Positions 34,837-47,213 of a DNA stretch of 64,000 nucleotides are shown one piece after another. The notes beneath the pieces were generated by a model. It saw only the letters and a list, made by a program, of their open reading frames with translations. It had not been told where the DNA came from and did not search any database. Source of the stretch: Acanthornis magna. Lineage: Eukaryota > Chordata > Aves > Passeriformes > Acanthizidae. Position 1 is the first letter of the stretch, and each line of letters opens with the position of its first letter. The stretch is taken from the NCBI GenBank assembly GCA_036785705.1, contig JAWUZG010000160.1:1-64000 (forward strand), given 5' to 3'. The translations under genes were made by a program, and so were the position numbers.

Positions 34837-35931
34837 TGTCTCAGTTTGAAAGACAGGTGTCTGCCAAGGAAGATAGGAATCTTTCTAGGATGGAAAATAT
34901 GGCCCCCTTCCCTCTGAATTATTACAACTTTGAAATTACAGGGCTTTCAGGCAAAGGCATGGGAACAGGAATAACAGTTCTTTACTAATACATATCTATG
35001 CATACCAAGAGAAACAACAACAGCAGCAACAACAAACCAAAACAGAATCCCATTAACAGCCTTCTCTCGGCTGTCAAGGACTCTCCCCTTCGGTGCAGTT
35101 ACAGTCACAGCCAGCAGGGGCGCTGGTGGCTCCCGGCCAGGCTGGGCAGGTGCGATGATTCCCCCGCGTCTGCAGGGGGCGCTGTGGAGCGAGCTCAGCC
35201 ATCTCTCTCCACGCGGTAATGGCAGGTGAGCCAGAGGAAGAGATGGAAAAGGGAGTTCTTTACAAACTCACTGGGGCAGCCGATCCTAGTGCACCTCTGG
35301 ATGGTGAGCTGGGCTGTAGCAGGAACCTTGGAAGCAGCGAGCTGGAACAGCAGAGGTGAGCAGACCCAGGGTGACAAACGAAGTGTGGCAGAGACTCCGG
35401 GCCATGCCAGAAGCCGTGGGGTATTTGGATGTCAGGTTCAAATGTAGCAAGAAGCCCTGAAGCAGCGGCAGAGAACAGCAGGGGCTGGGCAGGACATTGC
35501 TCCCTGGCTGGCTCGCCTGCGATGGTTGGTCCTGGGCTTGGGCTGTGCAGAGGGGATGGTCCCGGTGGGGTATGGTGTACTTCCAGGTCCTGGCACAGCT
35601 CACACTGGCTCTGGGCTCCCAAGCCGCGGAGAAGCAGAGAAGCAAGCCAGTAAGCTCCAGTCACAGTGCCGAAGGGAAAGAAAAAACTGGGCAAAAACCA
35701 CATGGCAATTGTATCTCTCATCAGAGGGATCACCGCTGCATGGTCACTGAGATGAAATCACCCCACCAAAAGGAAGCAACTGTCCCTTGCCCCCAACTCT
35801 CAGAGGAAATCCTGGGCTGGCTCTCACCCATTGTGGTACACCTGGAGCCAGGGGAGGTGGGGAGGCAGTGACCACCCCGGTCACAAAACAAAAATAGAAA
35901 TGGATATGGGATAAAAAACATCCCCAAGACA
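34837..35931 (+). mobile_element. Solo LTR with AGAAT target duplication, downstream of E
   Basis: It starts TGTCTCAGTTTGAAAG, ends CCCAAGACA, and is flanked by AGAAT on both sides (34832-34836 and 35932-35936). The 5-bp duplication suggests ERVL or a similar class. It carries two motifs resembling the CTCF consensus. The uninterrupted target sequence is recognisable downstream of gene F near 44260. Confidence 0.75.
35111..35186 (+). promoter_or_regulatory. Paired CTCF-like motifs within the LTR (E-F interval)
   Basis: CCAGCAGGGGCGCTGG (35111-35126) and CTGCAGGGGGCGCTGTG (35170-35186) both resemble the vertebrate CTCF core and have the same orientation. The same pair occurs in the LTR at 52878. 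Binding is inferred, not shown. Confidence 0.45.
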
Positions 35932-35999
35932 AGAATAAAAAGGGTCAGAAAACCAATGATTTCAAGCTAAAGCCCCCAACAATGAACAAACCCTGGTCA

Positions 36000-36740
36000 C
36001 TACACCCAGAATGTTTCCTCTACTAGAGAAGCCCCTGCTCCTGGAAGAGCCAGAGAGTCTCTTCCCCAGCCAGGAGTGAGATGGTATTGAAGAACCGCCC
36101 GGTCCTGCCCATGTCCCCGGCTTTGCCTTTGCTTGGGGCAGGACTGATCCCAACTCTCTTCCCTCACACATTCCTCATGTGCCCCATGGGGACTTGATCC
36201 CCAGCTTTGCTTTGGGCAGGGTTGCATTGGGCAGGGCCAGCTCGACTGGGAGCTCCTGTGGTGCTGAGGGACCAGGGGGCCTTTGCTCCAGGTGTCTCCC
36301 AAGGGCTGAGGGTCCCAGCACCGCTTGCTCTCCGCGTGTTCTCTAATAGCCCATTCCAGAGTGGGATCTTTCCTGAGGCTGGGGCACCACAGGGAATGAG
36401 ATCCATCCCCGCAGGGACAGGTTCTTTGGCCCCCCGTGTCTGTGAGGTTGTTTGGAGAATGAGTCCCAGGGTCGCATTCAATTCTTTCTGCAGGGCCATG
36501 TTGCCATAAGATTTCCTTTCCCAGGCCCAAGACAATGTTCCCAGGGGCACAGGGAGCATTTCCTGCCATCCAGGGCTTGCTTTGCCCTCCAGAAGCCCCC
36601 TGCATTGCCACCACAGCTTTGGAGAGTGTGATCCAGTCAATCTGCTAGGCTTGCCCACACGGGGATTTCAGCCCTAACCCTCCAATCCACAAGGGCTTGA
36701 CCCACCTGGCCTCGCATGATCGCAGCATGTTTCCCTTTCC
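36000..36740 (-). pseudogene. Decayed ERVL-like pol fragment (integrase)
   Basis: Minus-strand frames broken by shifts carry integrase-like motifs, including RIECDPGTH around one catalytic Asp and a later GAPASGKI stretch in another frame. A second copy is at 44650-45460. Both lie downstream of a five-domain gene (E, F), so the fragment was duplicated with the gene. The 36740-37500 stretch continues the same duplicated noncoding sequence without a recognisable frame. Confidence 0.6.
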
Positions 36741-37509
36741 TGGAGAACCTGGGAGATGGTGTCCATGGGGAAATCCGAATCAGGGCCAGGATGTGTGTCA
36801 GGGACTTTCCCTTTGTCCACCCAGCCCTGCCCTGGCAGTCAGGGAGCTGAGTTTCAGTGCTGATCCCTTCTGAGGACGTTCCAAGCCCTTCCTGAGCCCT
36901 GCAGGAGCCCCCAGCAGAGCAGGGGATGCCTAAAGGGGGCTGTGAGCCCCTGGGAAGCCCCCGCTGCAGCAGTTCCCGAGGCACTGAGCCTGGGGAAGGA
37001 AGGGCCCAGCCTGGAGCAGTTGGGGCAGAGCTGCAGCCCCGTGGGAAGGATTCCTCCTGGAGAAGGCCCTGCAGAACTGTGTCCTGTGGAAGGCAGGGAC
37101 CCCAGGGCAGGGCAGAGCAAGGACTGTAACTCCTCTGGCTGAGCAGTGGCAGAAACAACCTGTGCTGAACTGCCTGGGACCCCCATTCCCATCTCCTGGT
37201 GCCACTGGAGGGAGGAGGGAGAGCCTGGGAAGGAGGGGCAGGAGGATGAATGAGGGTTTTTATGGGTTTCTTTGACTTCTCATTAACCTGCTCAGATTTG
37301 TCAGCAATAAATTCAACTACTATCTCTAATTTTGAGCCAGTTTTGCCTGTGAGAGGATTTGATGAGTGATCTCTGCTGGGCCATCTCTCAACCCAGCAAC
37401 CCTTCGTTCCATTTTCTGTCCCTGTCCAGCTGCGGAGGGCAGTGAGAGAGCAGCTTTGGTGGGTGCAGGGCATCCGGCCACTGTCAGCCCACAGCAAGAC
37501 AGGAAGGAG

Positions 37510-38005
37510 GGGGGCCCAGGTCAGGTTGTTGAGCAGATTGTTGTTGTCTTTGCAGGAGTTTTGGGGCTCTCTCAGGTCCTTGGTGAGAGAGACAAAATGA
37601 TCAATTGCTGCATTTCCAGACTGCTTCCCTCACAGCTGCCCCTGCAGGGGGGGTTTCCAGCCAGCCCTGCTCTCAAAACCATCACAGGCCCTCGCAGAGC
37701 CACTGCTTGGGCTCCCATTGGATTTTGTGCTTCTTGCAGGGCTGAGCAAACCACAGCCAGGCCTTTTTCCCCACACAGTTCTCACCTTGGAGCACCTCTA
37801 ATGCTGTGAGAATCAAAGCCAAGGGGGTGGCTGGGAGCCTCAGGTCCTGGCTGTCCCCTGGGGCTGGCCAGAGCAGGGCTGGCCAATGGCCATCCCTGGG
37901 CAGTGGGGCTGTGCCATGGCTGGGCCCTAGCCTTGGATGCAAGGAGGAAGAGTTTGGGAGCTCCTTCCTGCCTGGGGCTCCATTCCCAAGCTGCTCTTCC
38001 TGGCT
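37510..38005 (+). repeat. Recurrent upstream block, copy 4 (5' of gene F)
   Basis: Same block as 4010-4625, plus orientation, about 2 kb upstream of gene F. Confidence 0.65.
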
Positions 38006-38953
38006 CAGATCCTCCCGGGGATGAGCAAGAAGGGAGAAGTCTGGAACAGGTTTTCTGCCAAAACCCAATAAACCCAAAGCGTCCCAACCCCTCCAAGACA
38101 GAAATATAATGGGGCGGATGGTGGAGAGCAGGGGAGGGAGGGGGCAGCTCCTCAAGAGCTTCAGCCCCCCCAAAATTTGGGAGGTCAAATCCCTCATCAG
38201 CAATTTGGGGCCAGATAAGCCATTTCCAGGGTAAAAAGCTGCAGTTTTCCATCCCAGTGCTGGCAGGAAGAGGGGGCAGGATGGTCCTTTGGTGTTGTGG
38301 AAAGAGGGGGGATTTTCGGGGGTCACGAATGTTTTATCTGGAGGGTCTCATCCATTTCCTGGTTCCCAGCACTGAGACCCCGTGGGGGATGGGGAGGGAG
38401 TATGGGGTGGTTATGGGGGGTTGTGGGGGTCTGTGCCCTCCCCAACTGACACCCACCCCCTGTAACCCCCCACTGTCACCCCCGTTGTGGCTTATCATGC
38501 ACGTAAGGGTCTTGGTGGGCTGCAGGATGGGAGGAGTGGTTTCATCTTACCAAGGGGGATAGGAGGTTTCCAAATTGTGGGGAGGGGAACATCAAGAGGG
38601 GCATAAAGGGGATGGGGCACTCTCCAATTTGGGGAACCCCAGAGGTCACAGTGTCCCACTGGGGACAGCAGGGATGGGCAGGGCCCTCCCTGGACACGGG
38701 TCCCCAGGCTGTGCCACCCCCGGGACAGGGATCCCTCTCTGGAACGTGTCTAGGGACCTCCCCTCAGGACCACCAGCCCCAGGACAGGACCCCCCCAGCA
38801 GGAATGTGTCACCCGTGGGACAGGATCCCCCCAGGCCGTGTCACCCCCAGAACAGGGACCCCCCAGGACAGGACCCCCCTGGGTGTGCCCCCCAGGACAG
38901 AACCTGCCCCCCCATCTGTCTCTCAGCACAAATGGCCTCTTCCTTCTGCTGTA

Positions 38954-38971
38954 GGAAAGAGAAAGTGTTGG
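38954..38971 (+). promoter_or_regulatory. IRF/ISRE-like element upstream of gene F (shortened)
   Basis: GGAAAGAGAAAGTGTTGG has two GAAA units where genes D and E have three; one 6-bp unit is missing. It is preceded by CCTCTTCCTTCTGC and lies about 1.0 kb before the start. Confidence 0.5.
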
Positions 38972-39969
38972 GGGGCACAGCTGGACACCCCCATCCCCTA
39001 CAGCCCTCCCAGCCCTCCCTGCAGCCCCTGCACCCCCTTTTCCCACCTATTACCTGCTCAGGTGCTCCCCAGGATCAGCGAGCCAGGAAATGCAGGGGGC
39101 AGTGTGTGTGTGAAAGTGAGGGAAATAAAGAAAAAATTAGAAATAGAGGAAAAAGGCTGGGGGAGAGGGGGCAAAGAACCAAAGCCCCCTGTGACCCCTC
39201 TGGAGTGTCCCCTAAGGCCACGAGCACCCCAGGAGGATTTTGCTGTACTCTGGGTCACCACAAAATCTGAGGCACCCAGTGAAGGACATGTGACCCAAGT
39301 GCCCACTCAGGCACTGCCCTGGGACCCCCATTCCCCAGGGAACCCAACCAAGGGACCCCCATTCCCTTGGCCCTCCTCCCTGGGACCAGCATTCCAGGGC
39401 TCCCCCTGCTGGGGTCTCCATTTCCAAGGCCTCCCTTCCTTTGATCCATTCCCATGGGGCCCTCCATTCCCCTACCACCCCCATCCCTCGGACCAGTACC
39501 CCATGTCCCCAGTTCCCTGGAGCCTGTGTTCCCCAGGGACCCCATCCCTGGGTCCCCTACACATTTGGACCCCCATTCCCAGAAAGCCTGTCCCCTGTGA
39601 CTCCCCCTCCTCAGGACCCCCATTCTCTGGACCTCCGTTCCCAGGAACTCCCGTCCCAGGCAAACCCTGGGACCCCCTTCCCAGGACCCCACACTTGCTC
39701 CCCACTTGCCCCTGGACACCAACCGAGGCTCCCCACATCTCCTGATCCCCCTGTCCCGGGCCCCTTATGTTCCACCAGGTCCCACTATGTCCCACCTTCT
39801 CCTCAGCCTGCCCCCAGCCTGTCCCCACCCTGCCCCCACCATTTGCCACCTACACATGGGGACAAGATGTGACCTCGCTTCCTTCCCCTTCATCCGAAGA
39901 ACCGCCACCACGGGGACAGGTGGCCCCAGCAGCGTGTGACAGCCAGCCTGGATAGCCGGGGACACCAGG

Positions 39970-42900
39970 ATGGCCGGGAAGGTGGCACTGCTCCTGTGGG
40001 GTGAGTGCCCCGGGCATGGGCCTGACGCCCCGGGAATGGGCTCTGGTGAGGCAGAGAGTGGCGGGGAGGGGGCACAGGGGGGCCGAGGGGTCCCCTGAGG
40101 TGGTCCCCAACACCAGCAGAGCCAGTCCGTGATGAGACAGGGATCATGGGGTGGCTGTGGGGTCAGGGGCAGGGGGATAGGAATGAGGGGACAGAAATGG
40201 GGGGATAGGGATGGGGGGGACGAGGATATGGTGATAGGCACCTTGGTACAGTGGCAGCTGTGGGCACAGGGGACAGAGGGACAAGGGGACCGGGACAAGG
40301 GGACAAGCACCATTCGGATGGGCTTTGTGGACAGGTGCTGTGGGGCTGGTGAGGGTGACCTCTGCCAGCACAGGATGACCGTGGCGTTGCCATGCCCAGA
40401 GTGTCCACAGAGTCCCCATGTCCTGCCTCAGCCTGGGGTGCCTGAGATGTCCCTGTCCCTGAGACGTCCATGCCCCACTGGTGTTTGAATGGGGACGGTT
40501 TGGGGACAGCCCCCACACCCCATCCCCCAGGTGCTGTCCTCATGAGGCCACCCCCACTCAGCCTCTCTCCTTTCTCCCTTCCAGCCCAGACCCTCGTCCT
40601 CACTGGTGAGTCCTCAGGGGGATGCCATGTCCCCACCCGCTGTCACCAGTCCCATGGTGGCCCTGGCAGGCTGGTGTCCCCTGTCACCTGCAGGTGCCCA
40701 GACCACCCAGCTCCTCGTGGATCCCCCCTGGACGCCGGCAGTTCTGTGGGACTGGGTGACACTGACCTGCCAGGGCTCGGGGGCCCCCAATGCCACCACC
40801 TGGTACAAGGACGGGCGGAACTGGTGGAAAAAGAGACCCAACCGTTTCCTCGTTACTGAGAGTGGCACCTACAAGTGTGACAGACCTGGCACAGGGCTCA
40901 GCAACGCCGTGAGCGTCTTAGATGGTGAGGGGGGATGGGCTCTGGGTGGGCTCCACTCCGTGGGTGTCTCACATTCCTCATGTGATGAAAGCCTGTCCTC
41001 TGCACATGGTCACTTTCCAGTGCATCCCAGTTCATCCCAGTGCGCACCAGTGCATCTCATTTTGTTGAGACCCCCCTGGTGCATCCAGGTGCCATGGCAT
41101 TTCCCCCTGGTGTCCCCTGGGCCCCTGGGCGCAGTGCAGCTCAGAGCCCCTCAGTGCCATGGGAACCCCCCTGTCCCACAGCCCGGCTGGTGCTGCAGGT
41201 GCCAGCGTCGACACTACTGGAGGGGGACACGGTGACACTGCGCTGCCGGGGCTGGCAGGACAACCTGGTCACTGGGGTGAGGTTTTACCACGAGAAGAAG
41301 GATCTGGCCAGGTCCCGTGATGGGACCGAGCTGTCCCTGCCCCCGCTGCAGCTGCACCACAGCGGCCAATATCACTGCAAGGCCAAAGTGGGCTCCAAAC
41401 AGTCACGGTGGGAGGAGTCAGTGCCAGTGCCAGTGTCAGTGCAGGGTGAGCACCCTGCCAGCTGGGGCCCTGACACCCCAACACCCCCTCAGCCCCTTCC
41501 CAGCAGACTTGGAGTCACAAGACACCCACTCTTGTCTCCTTCCCAGAGCTCTTCACAGTGCCGGTGCTGGAGGGTCCCCCCGAGCCCACCGAGGGCTCCC
41601 CCCTGAATCTCAGCTGCCTCAGCACCCCCAGCCCCCTGCGGCCCCGAGCCCCCCTCCTGCACCTCTTCTACCGGGACGGGCAATTGGTGGGGGGCCCGCA
41701 GTGGTCCCCGCAGTTCATGGTGCCCGCCGTGGGGGTGTCCCACTCGGGCAATTACAGCTGCGAGGTGCGCTCCGAGGGGGGGGCCGTGCGGAAGAGCAGC
41801 GCCCGGCTCCGCGTCACGGTGCGCAGTGAGTGCGGGGATGGGCACGGCAACCCCGACAGCCTCCCCGGGTCCCCAGCCCTGTCTGGGTCCCCCCATCCCT
41901 ACCAGACACCCTGTCTGGGTCTCCCCATCTCTCCCCACTGCCATCTCACCCATCACTGCCTGGGTCCCTTCATCCATTCCCCCGTACCACCCAATGTTCT
42001 CCCATCATTGCCCCAAGTCCCTGTCTCCCTCCCTGGATCCTCCCACTCCTCTCTGAGGTTTCTCCATGGTGACCACATCCCACCATCCCTCTCTGGTTCT
42101 CCACACCTTTGTCTGGGGTCCCTCACGTCCATCTCCAGTTCTCCCCTCCATGAATCATCCATCCCTCCCTGGACTCCCTTCTTTATCACTGTGGTACCCC
42201 CACCCCTCTCTGACCTTCCCCCACCTCCCTGGGTCCCTCACGGTTTCCTGGTGTCCCCCACCCCTACCCAGCACCCCTATCGCACCCATCTCCCCCTGCA
42301 GGGGTCCCGCTCTTGGGGGTGTCCCTGTCAGTGCAGCCCGCCGGGGGACATGTGGCACTGGGTGACCGCCTGGTGCTGAGCTGCGCGGTGGCTGCAAGGA
42401 CAGGTCCCCTGTCCTTCTCCTGGCACCGGGGGGACTCAGGGGCACCGCTGGGCACTGGGCCCCACCTGGAGCTGAGCAAGGTTGGAGACAAGGACAGCGG
42501 CCACTACCAGTGCCGGGCCAGTGATGGGGACAGCGTGGCCGAGAGCCCCACACTGAATGTCACCGTCCTGGGTGAGCAGGACCCTCAGGCTGGGGGTGGC
42601 CCCACCCATGGCATCCCCCATCCCACACTCATCCCCCACAATGGGTGCCAGCCCCATCCCCAGCCTCAGCCCCGTCTCTGTCCCCGCAGTGCCCGTGGCC
42701 AATGCCACCATCACCCCTGGCCCCCTGGCACACCAGGTGCACCCAGGTGACCCCGTGACCCTGCGCTGCTCGGTGCAGGTGGGCTCAGCACCTGTCACCT
42801 TCACCTGGCTGCGTGACGGGCGGGAGGTGGCCCAGGGTCCCCTCCTGGATCTTGGGGACATCGATGTGGGACATTCGGGCACCTACCAGTTCATGGCCAC

Positions 42901-43976
42901 CAACCAGCTGGACGGGTGCCGTGTGTTCCGGGCGCTCAGCCCAGAGCTGGCCCTGGAGGTGACACCATGGGGACACTGTCAGGGACATGGGGACACAGGT
43001 AGGGTTACATGTGGTCACTGTGGGGTGCAGGATCCCTGGATCATTGGTGACCCTGGTTTGTCCCCACTCTGACCCTTCCAGTGACACAGAGGAAACAGGG
43101 CATAGGAGGGGAACTTCCGAGGTCACTGGCATTGCAAGACCCCTGGGGTGGTGGGTGACCCTGATGTGTCCCTTTCTGTTCCCAGCAGTGGCTGCAGGGG
43201 TCGGTGGTTCCCTGTTGCTCCTGGTCCTGCTCGTGGGTGTCATCATGGCCTGGCACCGGTGGCACTGCATGTGTGAGTGACAGTGGGGGGATGAAGGTCC
43301 CAGGGAGTGGGTGGAAGCCCCACCTTGCATGGCATGGGCTGAGCCCCAAGTGGCCTTGGCTTGCAGTCCTGTGGAGTTTGGGGAGGTGTTGCAGGGTGGT
43401 GCAGGTGTGTTTGGGGTTCGTTCAGAGATCCTGTGAGACTTTGGAGGGTCATCCCTGCTGGGTTTGGCATTCTGTGGGCTCAGGGTTTGTTCAGACGTCC
43501 TTGGGGGAATTGAGGGTCTGGTGGTTCAGGATGTTCGAGAGTGTTCAGGGGCCCCAGGGACCCCACAGTCACCTCTCCTGTTTTCCTTTGCAGCCACCAG
43601 GAAGTCCCAGGACAGGTGAGTGAGGGACTCCAACCACAACTCCCCTTTTACCCAAACCCCCAAGATTTTCGATCATCTCCCACACACCCCTTATCCCCTC
43701 AGAGCCACACCAGAGCCCCCAGCCCCCCTGGAGGATGGGGAGGTGCTGTACACCCACATCATGAGCACCAAGCGAAAGTGGGGTGAGTATCAGAGTGGCA
43801 CTCACAGGAACAGGTCACCCACTGCTGTCACCTCCACCCGGGTCCCACAGCCAATGTCTCTCGCAGGGCCCCCCCGTGCTGCCGTACCCCAGGAAACTCA
43901 GGTAACCTACACAGAGCTGCTGGGACCCCATGGCCAACTGTGGGCACCCAGTGACATCTATGAGAACATGCCATGA
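39970..43976 (+). CDS. FCRL-like receptor F (five Ig domains, ITIM tail, intact)
   Basis: Exons: signal peptide 39970-40000 (upstream ATG of its relatives is ATA here, so MAGKVALLLW is the start), 21-bp exon 40585-40605, D1 40694-40924, D2 41182-41445, D3 41547-41825, D4 42302-42571, D5 42690-42998, TM 43186-43272, cytoplasmic 43594-43615, 43703-43782, 43867-43976 (TGA 43974-43976). The total of 1704 bp encodes 567 aa without interruption. It is a type I receptor with TM GSLLLLVLLVGVIMAW and a tail carrying VLYTHI and VTYTEL (ITIM form) plus DIYENM, a YxxM/YxN motif that by family knowledge can recruit PI3K or Grb2. In D5 the second canonical Cys is Phe (TYQFMATN) and a new Cys appears nine residues later (LDGCRV). 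Best candidate for a working inhibitory receptor in the window. Confidence 0.88.
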
Positions 43977-44291
43977 CACTGGAGGGACTGGAGAGCACTG
44001 GGAGAAACTGGAGGACCCAGTTCTCTGCTGTTAGGCCCCAAATGCAGCTTTTTGGTTAAACTGGAAGAAATGGTGTTTCTTTGTTCAGCTCTCTCGGCCT
44101 TTAGCAATGGGATTCTCCAACTTTGGGCTGCCACTAAAAGCCAAGGGCTGCTGCCCCTCCCAGTGGAGGCACAAAAGGCAAAGATCCCAAAGGGCTGAGA
44201 GAGATTTCCTGCAAATGGCAACGAGAGAAGAAACCCAACAGCAACAGCAACAAGATTCAGAATCGAAAGAGTCAGAAAAGGAATGATTTCC

Positions 44292-44614
44292 TGTGGAGGT
44301 TCAGAGTGTCTCTGCAGTGATCTTTTAGCTTTAGTTAGCATTAAACCTTGGGAGAGACAAGCAAGTTGTGCCTGGCAGGGGCCGAGACAAAACAGTAGGA
44401 TAAGGCTGTGTTTATCCTATGCATAGCAGTTAACAGAAAATTAAGCGAGGAGACTGTAATCTGTAGCCCTTAAAAATGCAAAACATGTAGCCCTAGGACC
44501 CGTGAGTTTGGAACCGCTGAGCTGCTGGTTTTGTAACAGTACATAAAGATGTGCCTTGTACAATAAAGTCGGCTTTGTGTGCACCAAGCGAAGTCTGTGT
44601 TTTAATCACCGACA
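44292..44614 (+). mobile_element. Solo LTR, class II (ERVK-like), ATTTCC target duplication
   Basis: TGTGGAGG...CACCGACA, 323 bp, flanked by ATTTCC on both sides (44286-44291, 44615-44620). The 6-bp duplication and the ACAATAAAGTCGGC R region fit an ERVK/alpharetrovirus-like LTR. Confidence 0.8.
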
Positions 44615-44649
44615 ATTTCCAGGGAAAGCCCCTGACAAGGAACAAATCC

Positions 44650-45460
44650 CAGATGCTTCCCCTGGCATGTTTCCTCCACCAGTGGAACCCCTGCTCCTGG
44701 GAAGAGCCAGAGAGTCTCTTTCCCCCAGCCCTGGCCAGGAGTGAGGTGATATCAAAGAACCGCCAGGTCCTGGCCATGCCCAAGGCTTTGCCTTTGCTTG
44801 GGGCAGGACTGATCCCAACTCTCTTCCCTCACACATTCCTCATGTGCCCCATGGGGACTTGATCCCCAGCTTTGCTTTGGGCAGGGTTGCATTGGGCAGG
44901 GCCAGCTCGACTGGGAGCTCCTGTGGTGCTGAGGGACCAGGGGGCCTTTGCTCCAGGTGTCTCCCAAGGGCTGAAGGTCCCAGCACCACTTGCTCTCCGT
45001 GTGTTCTGTAACAGCCCATTCCTGAGTGGGATCTTTCCTGAGGCTGGGGCACCACAGGGAACGGGATCCATCCCCGCAGGGCCAGGTTCTTTGGCCCCAG
45101 TGTCTGTGAGGTTGTTTGAGGAATGAGTTCAGCATCGCATTCAATTCTTTCTGCAGGGCTGTATCGCCATAAGATTTCCTTTCCCAGGCCCAGGACAATG
45201 TTCCCAGGGGCTCAGGGAGCATTTCCAGCCTTCCAGGGCTTGCTTCACCCTCCAGGATACCCCAGCATTGCCACCACAGCTTTGGGGAGTGTGATCCAGT
45301 CAATCTGCCAGGCCTGCCCACACTGGGATTTCAGCTCTCGCCCTCCATCCCACAGGGGCTTGACCTGCCTGGCCCCATGTGATTGCAGCACATTTCCCAT
45401 TTCTGGATGACAGTGGACAAGAAAGCTGACACTCAAAGTGGTGGCAAGCATCAACATCAG
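44650..45460 (-). pseudogene. Decayed ERVL-like pol fragment (integrase), second copy
   Basis: Homologous to 36000-36740 and likewise frameshifted. A short WQIDWITLP segment near 45390 marks the N-terminal side of the integrase-like region. It is interrupted by the LTR that begins near 45411. Confidence 0.55.
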
Positions 45461-45745
45461 CTCCAGCTGTTTATTATCCCGCAGTACAGTCTTTTATACC
45501 CTCTTTGCCACACCCATAACAGGTGGTCCTTGTTACATTACAGGTGTTCCTGGTTACCTTACATTACAGTTGACTAGAACAGGTGTTCCTTGTTACCTTC
45601 CAGCTGATTAGCAAACTATCTACATGTGCCTTTTCTACTTAGTTCCCTTAGAAGGTTGTTTATTCCTCTTCTTTGGGAGCATAGTGGTAACTTATCAAGA
45701 TCTATGCTGCCTGCAGCCTTTTCCTATCTTACTGCAACTGAGAGC
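45411..45745 (-). mobile_element. Solo LTR, antisense, inserted in the E/F duplicated flank
   Basis: This stretch is missing from the otherwise matching sequence near 36740, so it is an insertion later than the E-F duplication. On the minus strand it has a TATAAAAG box near 45495, a TAATAAACAG poly(A)-like signal near 45472 and repeated AGGTAACAAGGAACACCTG-type units. No clean target duplication was found. Confidence 0.6.
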
Positions 45746-46499
45746 CTGGGAGATGGTGTCCATGGGGAAATCCAAATCAGGGCTAGGATGTGTGTCAGGG
45801 ACTTTCCCTTGGCCCACCCAGCCCAGCCCTGGCAGTCAGGGAGCTGAGCTTCAGTGCTGATCCCTTCTGAGGTGTCTCCAAGCCCCTCCTGAGCCCTGCA
45901 GGAGCCCCCAGCAGAGCAGGGGATGCCCAAAGGGGGCTGTGAGCCCCTGGGAAGCCCCCGCTGGAGCAGTTCCCGAGGCACTGAGCCCAGGGAAGGAAGG
46001 GCCCCAGCCTGGAGCAGTTGGGGCAGAGCTGCAGCCCCGTGGGAAGGACTCCTCCTGGAGAAGGCCCTGCAGAACTGTGTCCTGTGGAAGGCAGGGACCC
46101 CAGGGCAGAGCAGGGCAAGGACTGTGACTCCTCTGGCTGAGCAGCGGCAGAAAGAACCTATGCTGAACTGCCTGGGACCCCCATTCCCATCTCCTGGTGC
46201 CACTGGAGGGAGGAGGGAGAGCCTGGGAGGAGGGATGGGAAGAGGGAAAGGTGTTTTTATGGGTTTCTTTGACTTCTCATTATCCTGGTTGGATTTTGTC
46301 AGCAATAAATTCAATTAATATCTCTAAATTCTAATCCTGTTTTTCCAGTGAGATGATTTGATGAGTGATCTCTGCTGGGCCATCTCTAAACCCAGTAACC
46401 CTTCGTTCCATTTTCTCTCCCCGTCCGGCTGCAGAGGGCAGTGAGACAGTGGCTTTCGTGGGTGCAGGGCATCCGGCCACTGTCAGCCCATAGCAAGAC

Positions 46500-46945
46500 A
46501 GGAAGGAGAAGCGTCCAGGTCAGGTTGTTGAGCAGATTGTTGTTGTCTTTGCAGGAGTTTTGGGGCTCTCTCAGTCCCTAGGTCAGAGGGACAAAATGAT
46601 CAATTGCTGCATTTCCGGACTGCTTCCCTCACAGCTGCCCCTGCAGGGGGAGTTTCCACCTAGCCCTGCTCTCAAAACCATCACAGGCCCTCGCAGAGCC
46701 ACTGCTTGGGCTCCCATTGGATTTTGTGCTTCTTGCAGGGCTGAGCAAACCACAGCCAGCCCTTTTTCCCCCACACAGTTCTCACCTTGGAGCAGCTCTG
46801 AAGCTGTGAGAATCAAAGCCAAGGGGGTGGCTGGGAGCCTCAGGTCCTGGCTGTCCCCTGGGTCTGGCCAGAGCAGGGCTGGCCAATGGCCATCCCTGGG
46901 CAGTGGGGCTGTGCCATGGCTGGGCCCCAGCCTTGGATGGACAGG
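46500..46945 (+). repeat. Recurrent upstream block, copy 5 (5' of gene G)
   Basis: Same block as 37510-38005, about 1.2-1.6 kb upstream of gene G. Confidence 0.65.
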
Positions 46946-47191
46946 GGTCCCCAGGTTGTGCCACCTCTGGGACAGCCACCCCCAGGAATGCACAGGGACC
47001 CTTCTGGCACTGCCATCCCCCAGGACAGGATCCCCCCAACAGGGATGTGTCATGCCCTGGGCTGGATTTCCCCAGGACATGTCGCCCCCAGAATAAGGAT
47101 CTCCCTGGACAGAACCCCCCTGGATTTGTCACCTCCAGGGCAGAGCCTCAGAAGAGGCTCTCAGCATAAACAGCCTCTTCCTTCTGCTGCA

Positions 47192-47213
47192 GGAAGGAGA
47201 AAGTGAAAGAGTT
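47192..47213 (+). promoter_or_regulatory. IRF/ISRE-like element upstream of gene G
   Basis: GGAAGGAGAAAGTGAAAGAG follows CCTCTTCCTTCTGC. It lies about 0.95 kb before the start and keeps the two downstream GAAA units. Confidence 0.5.
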
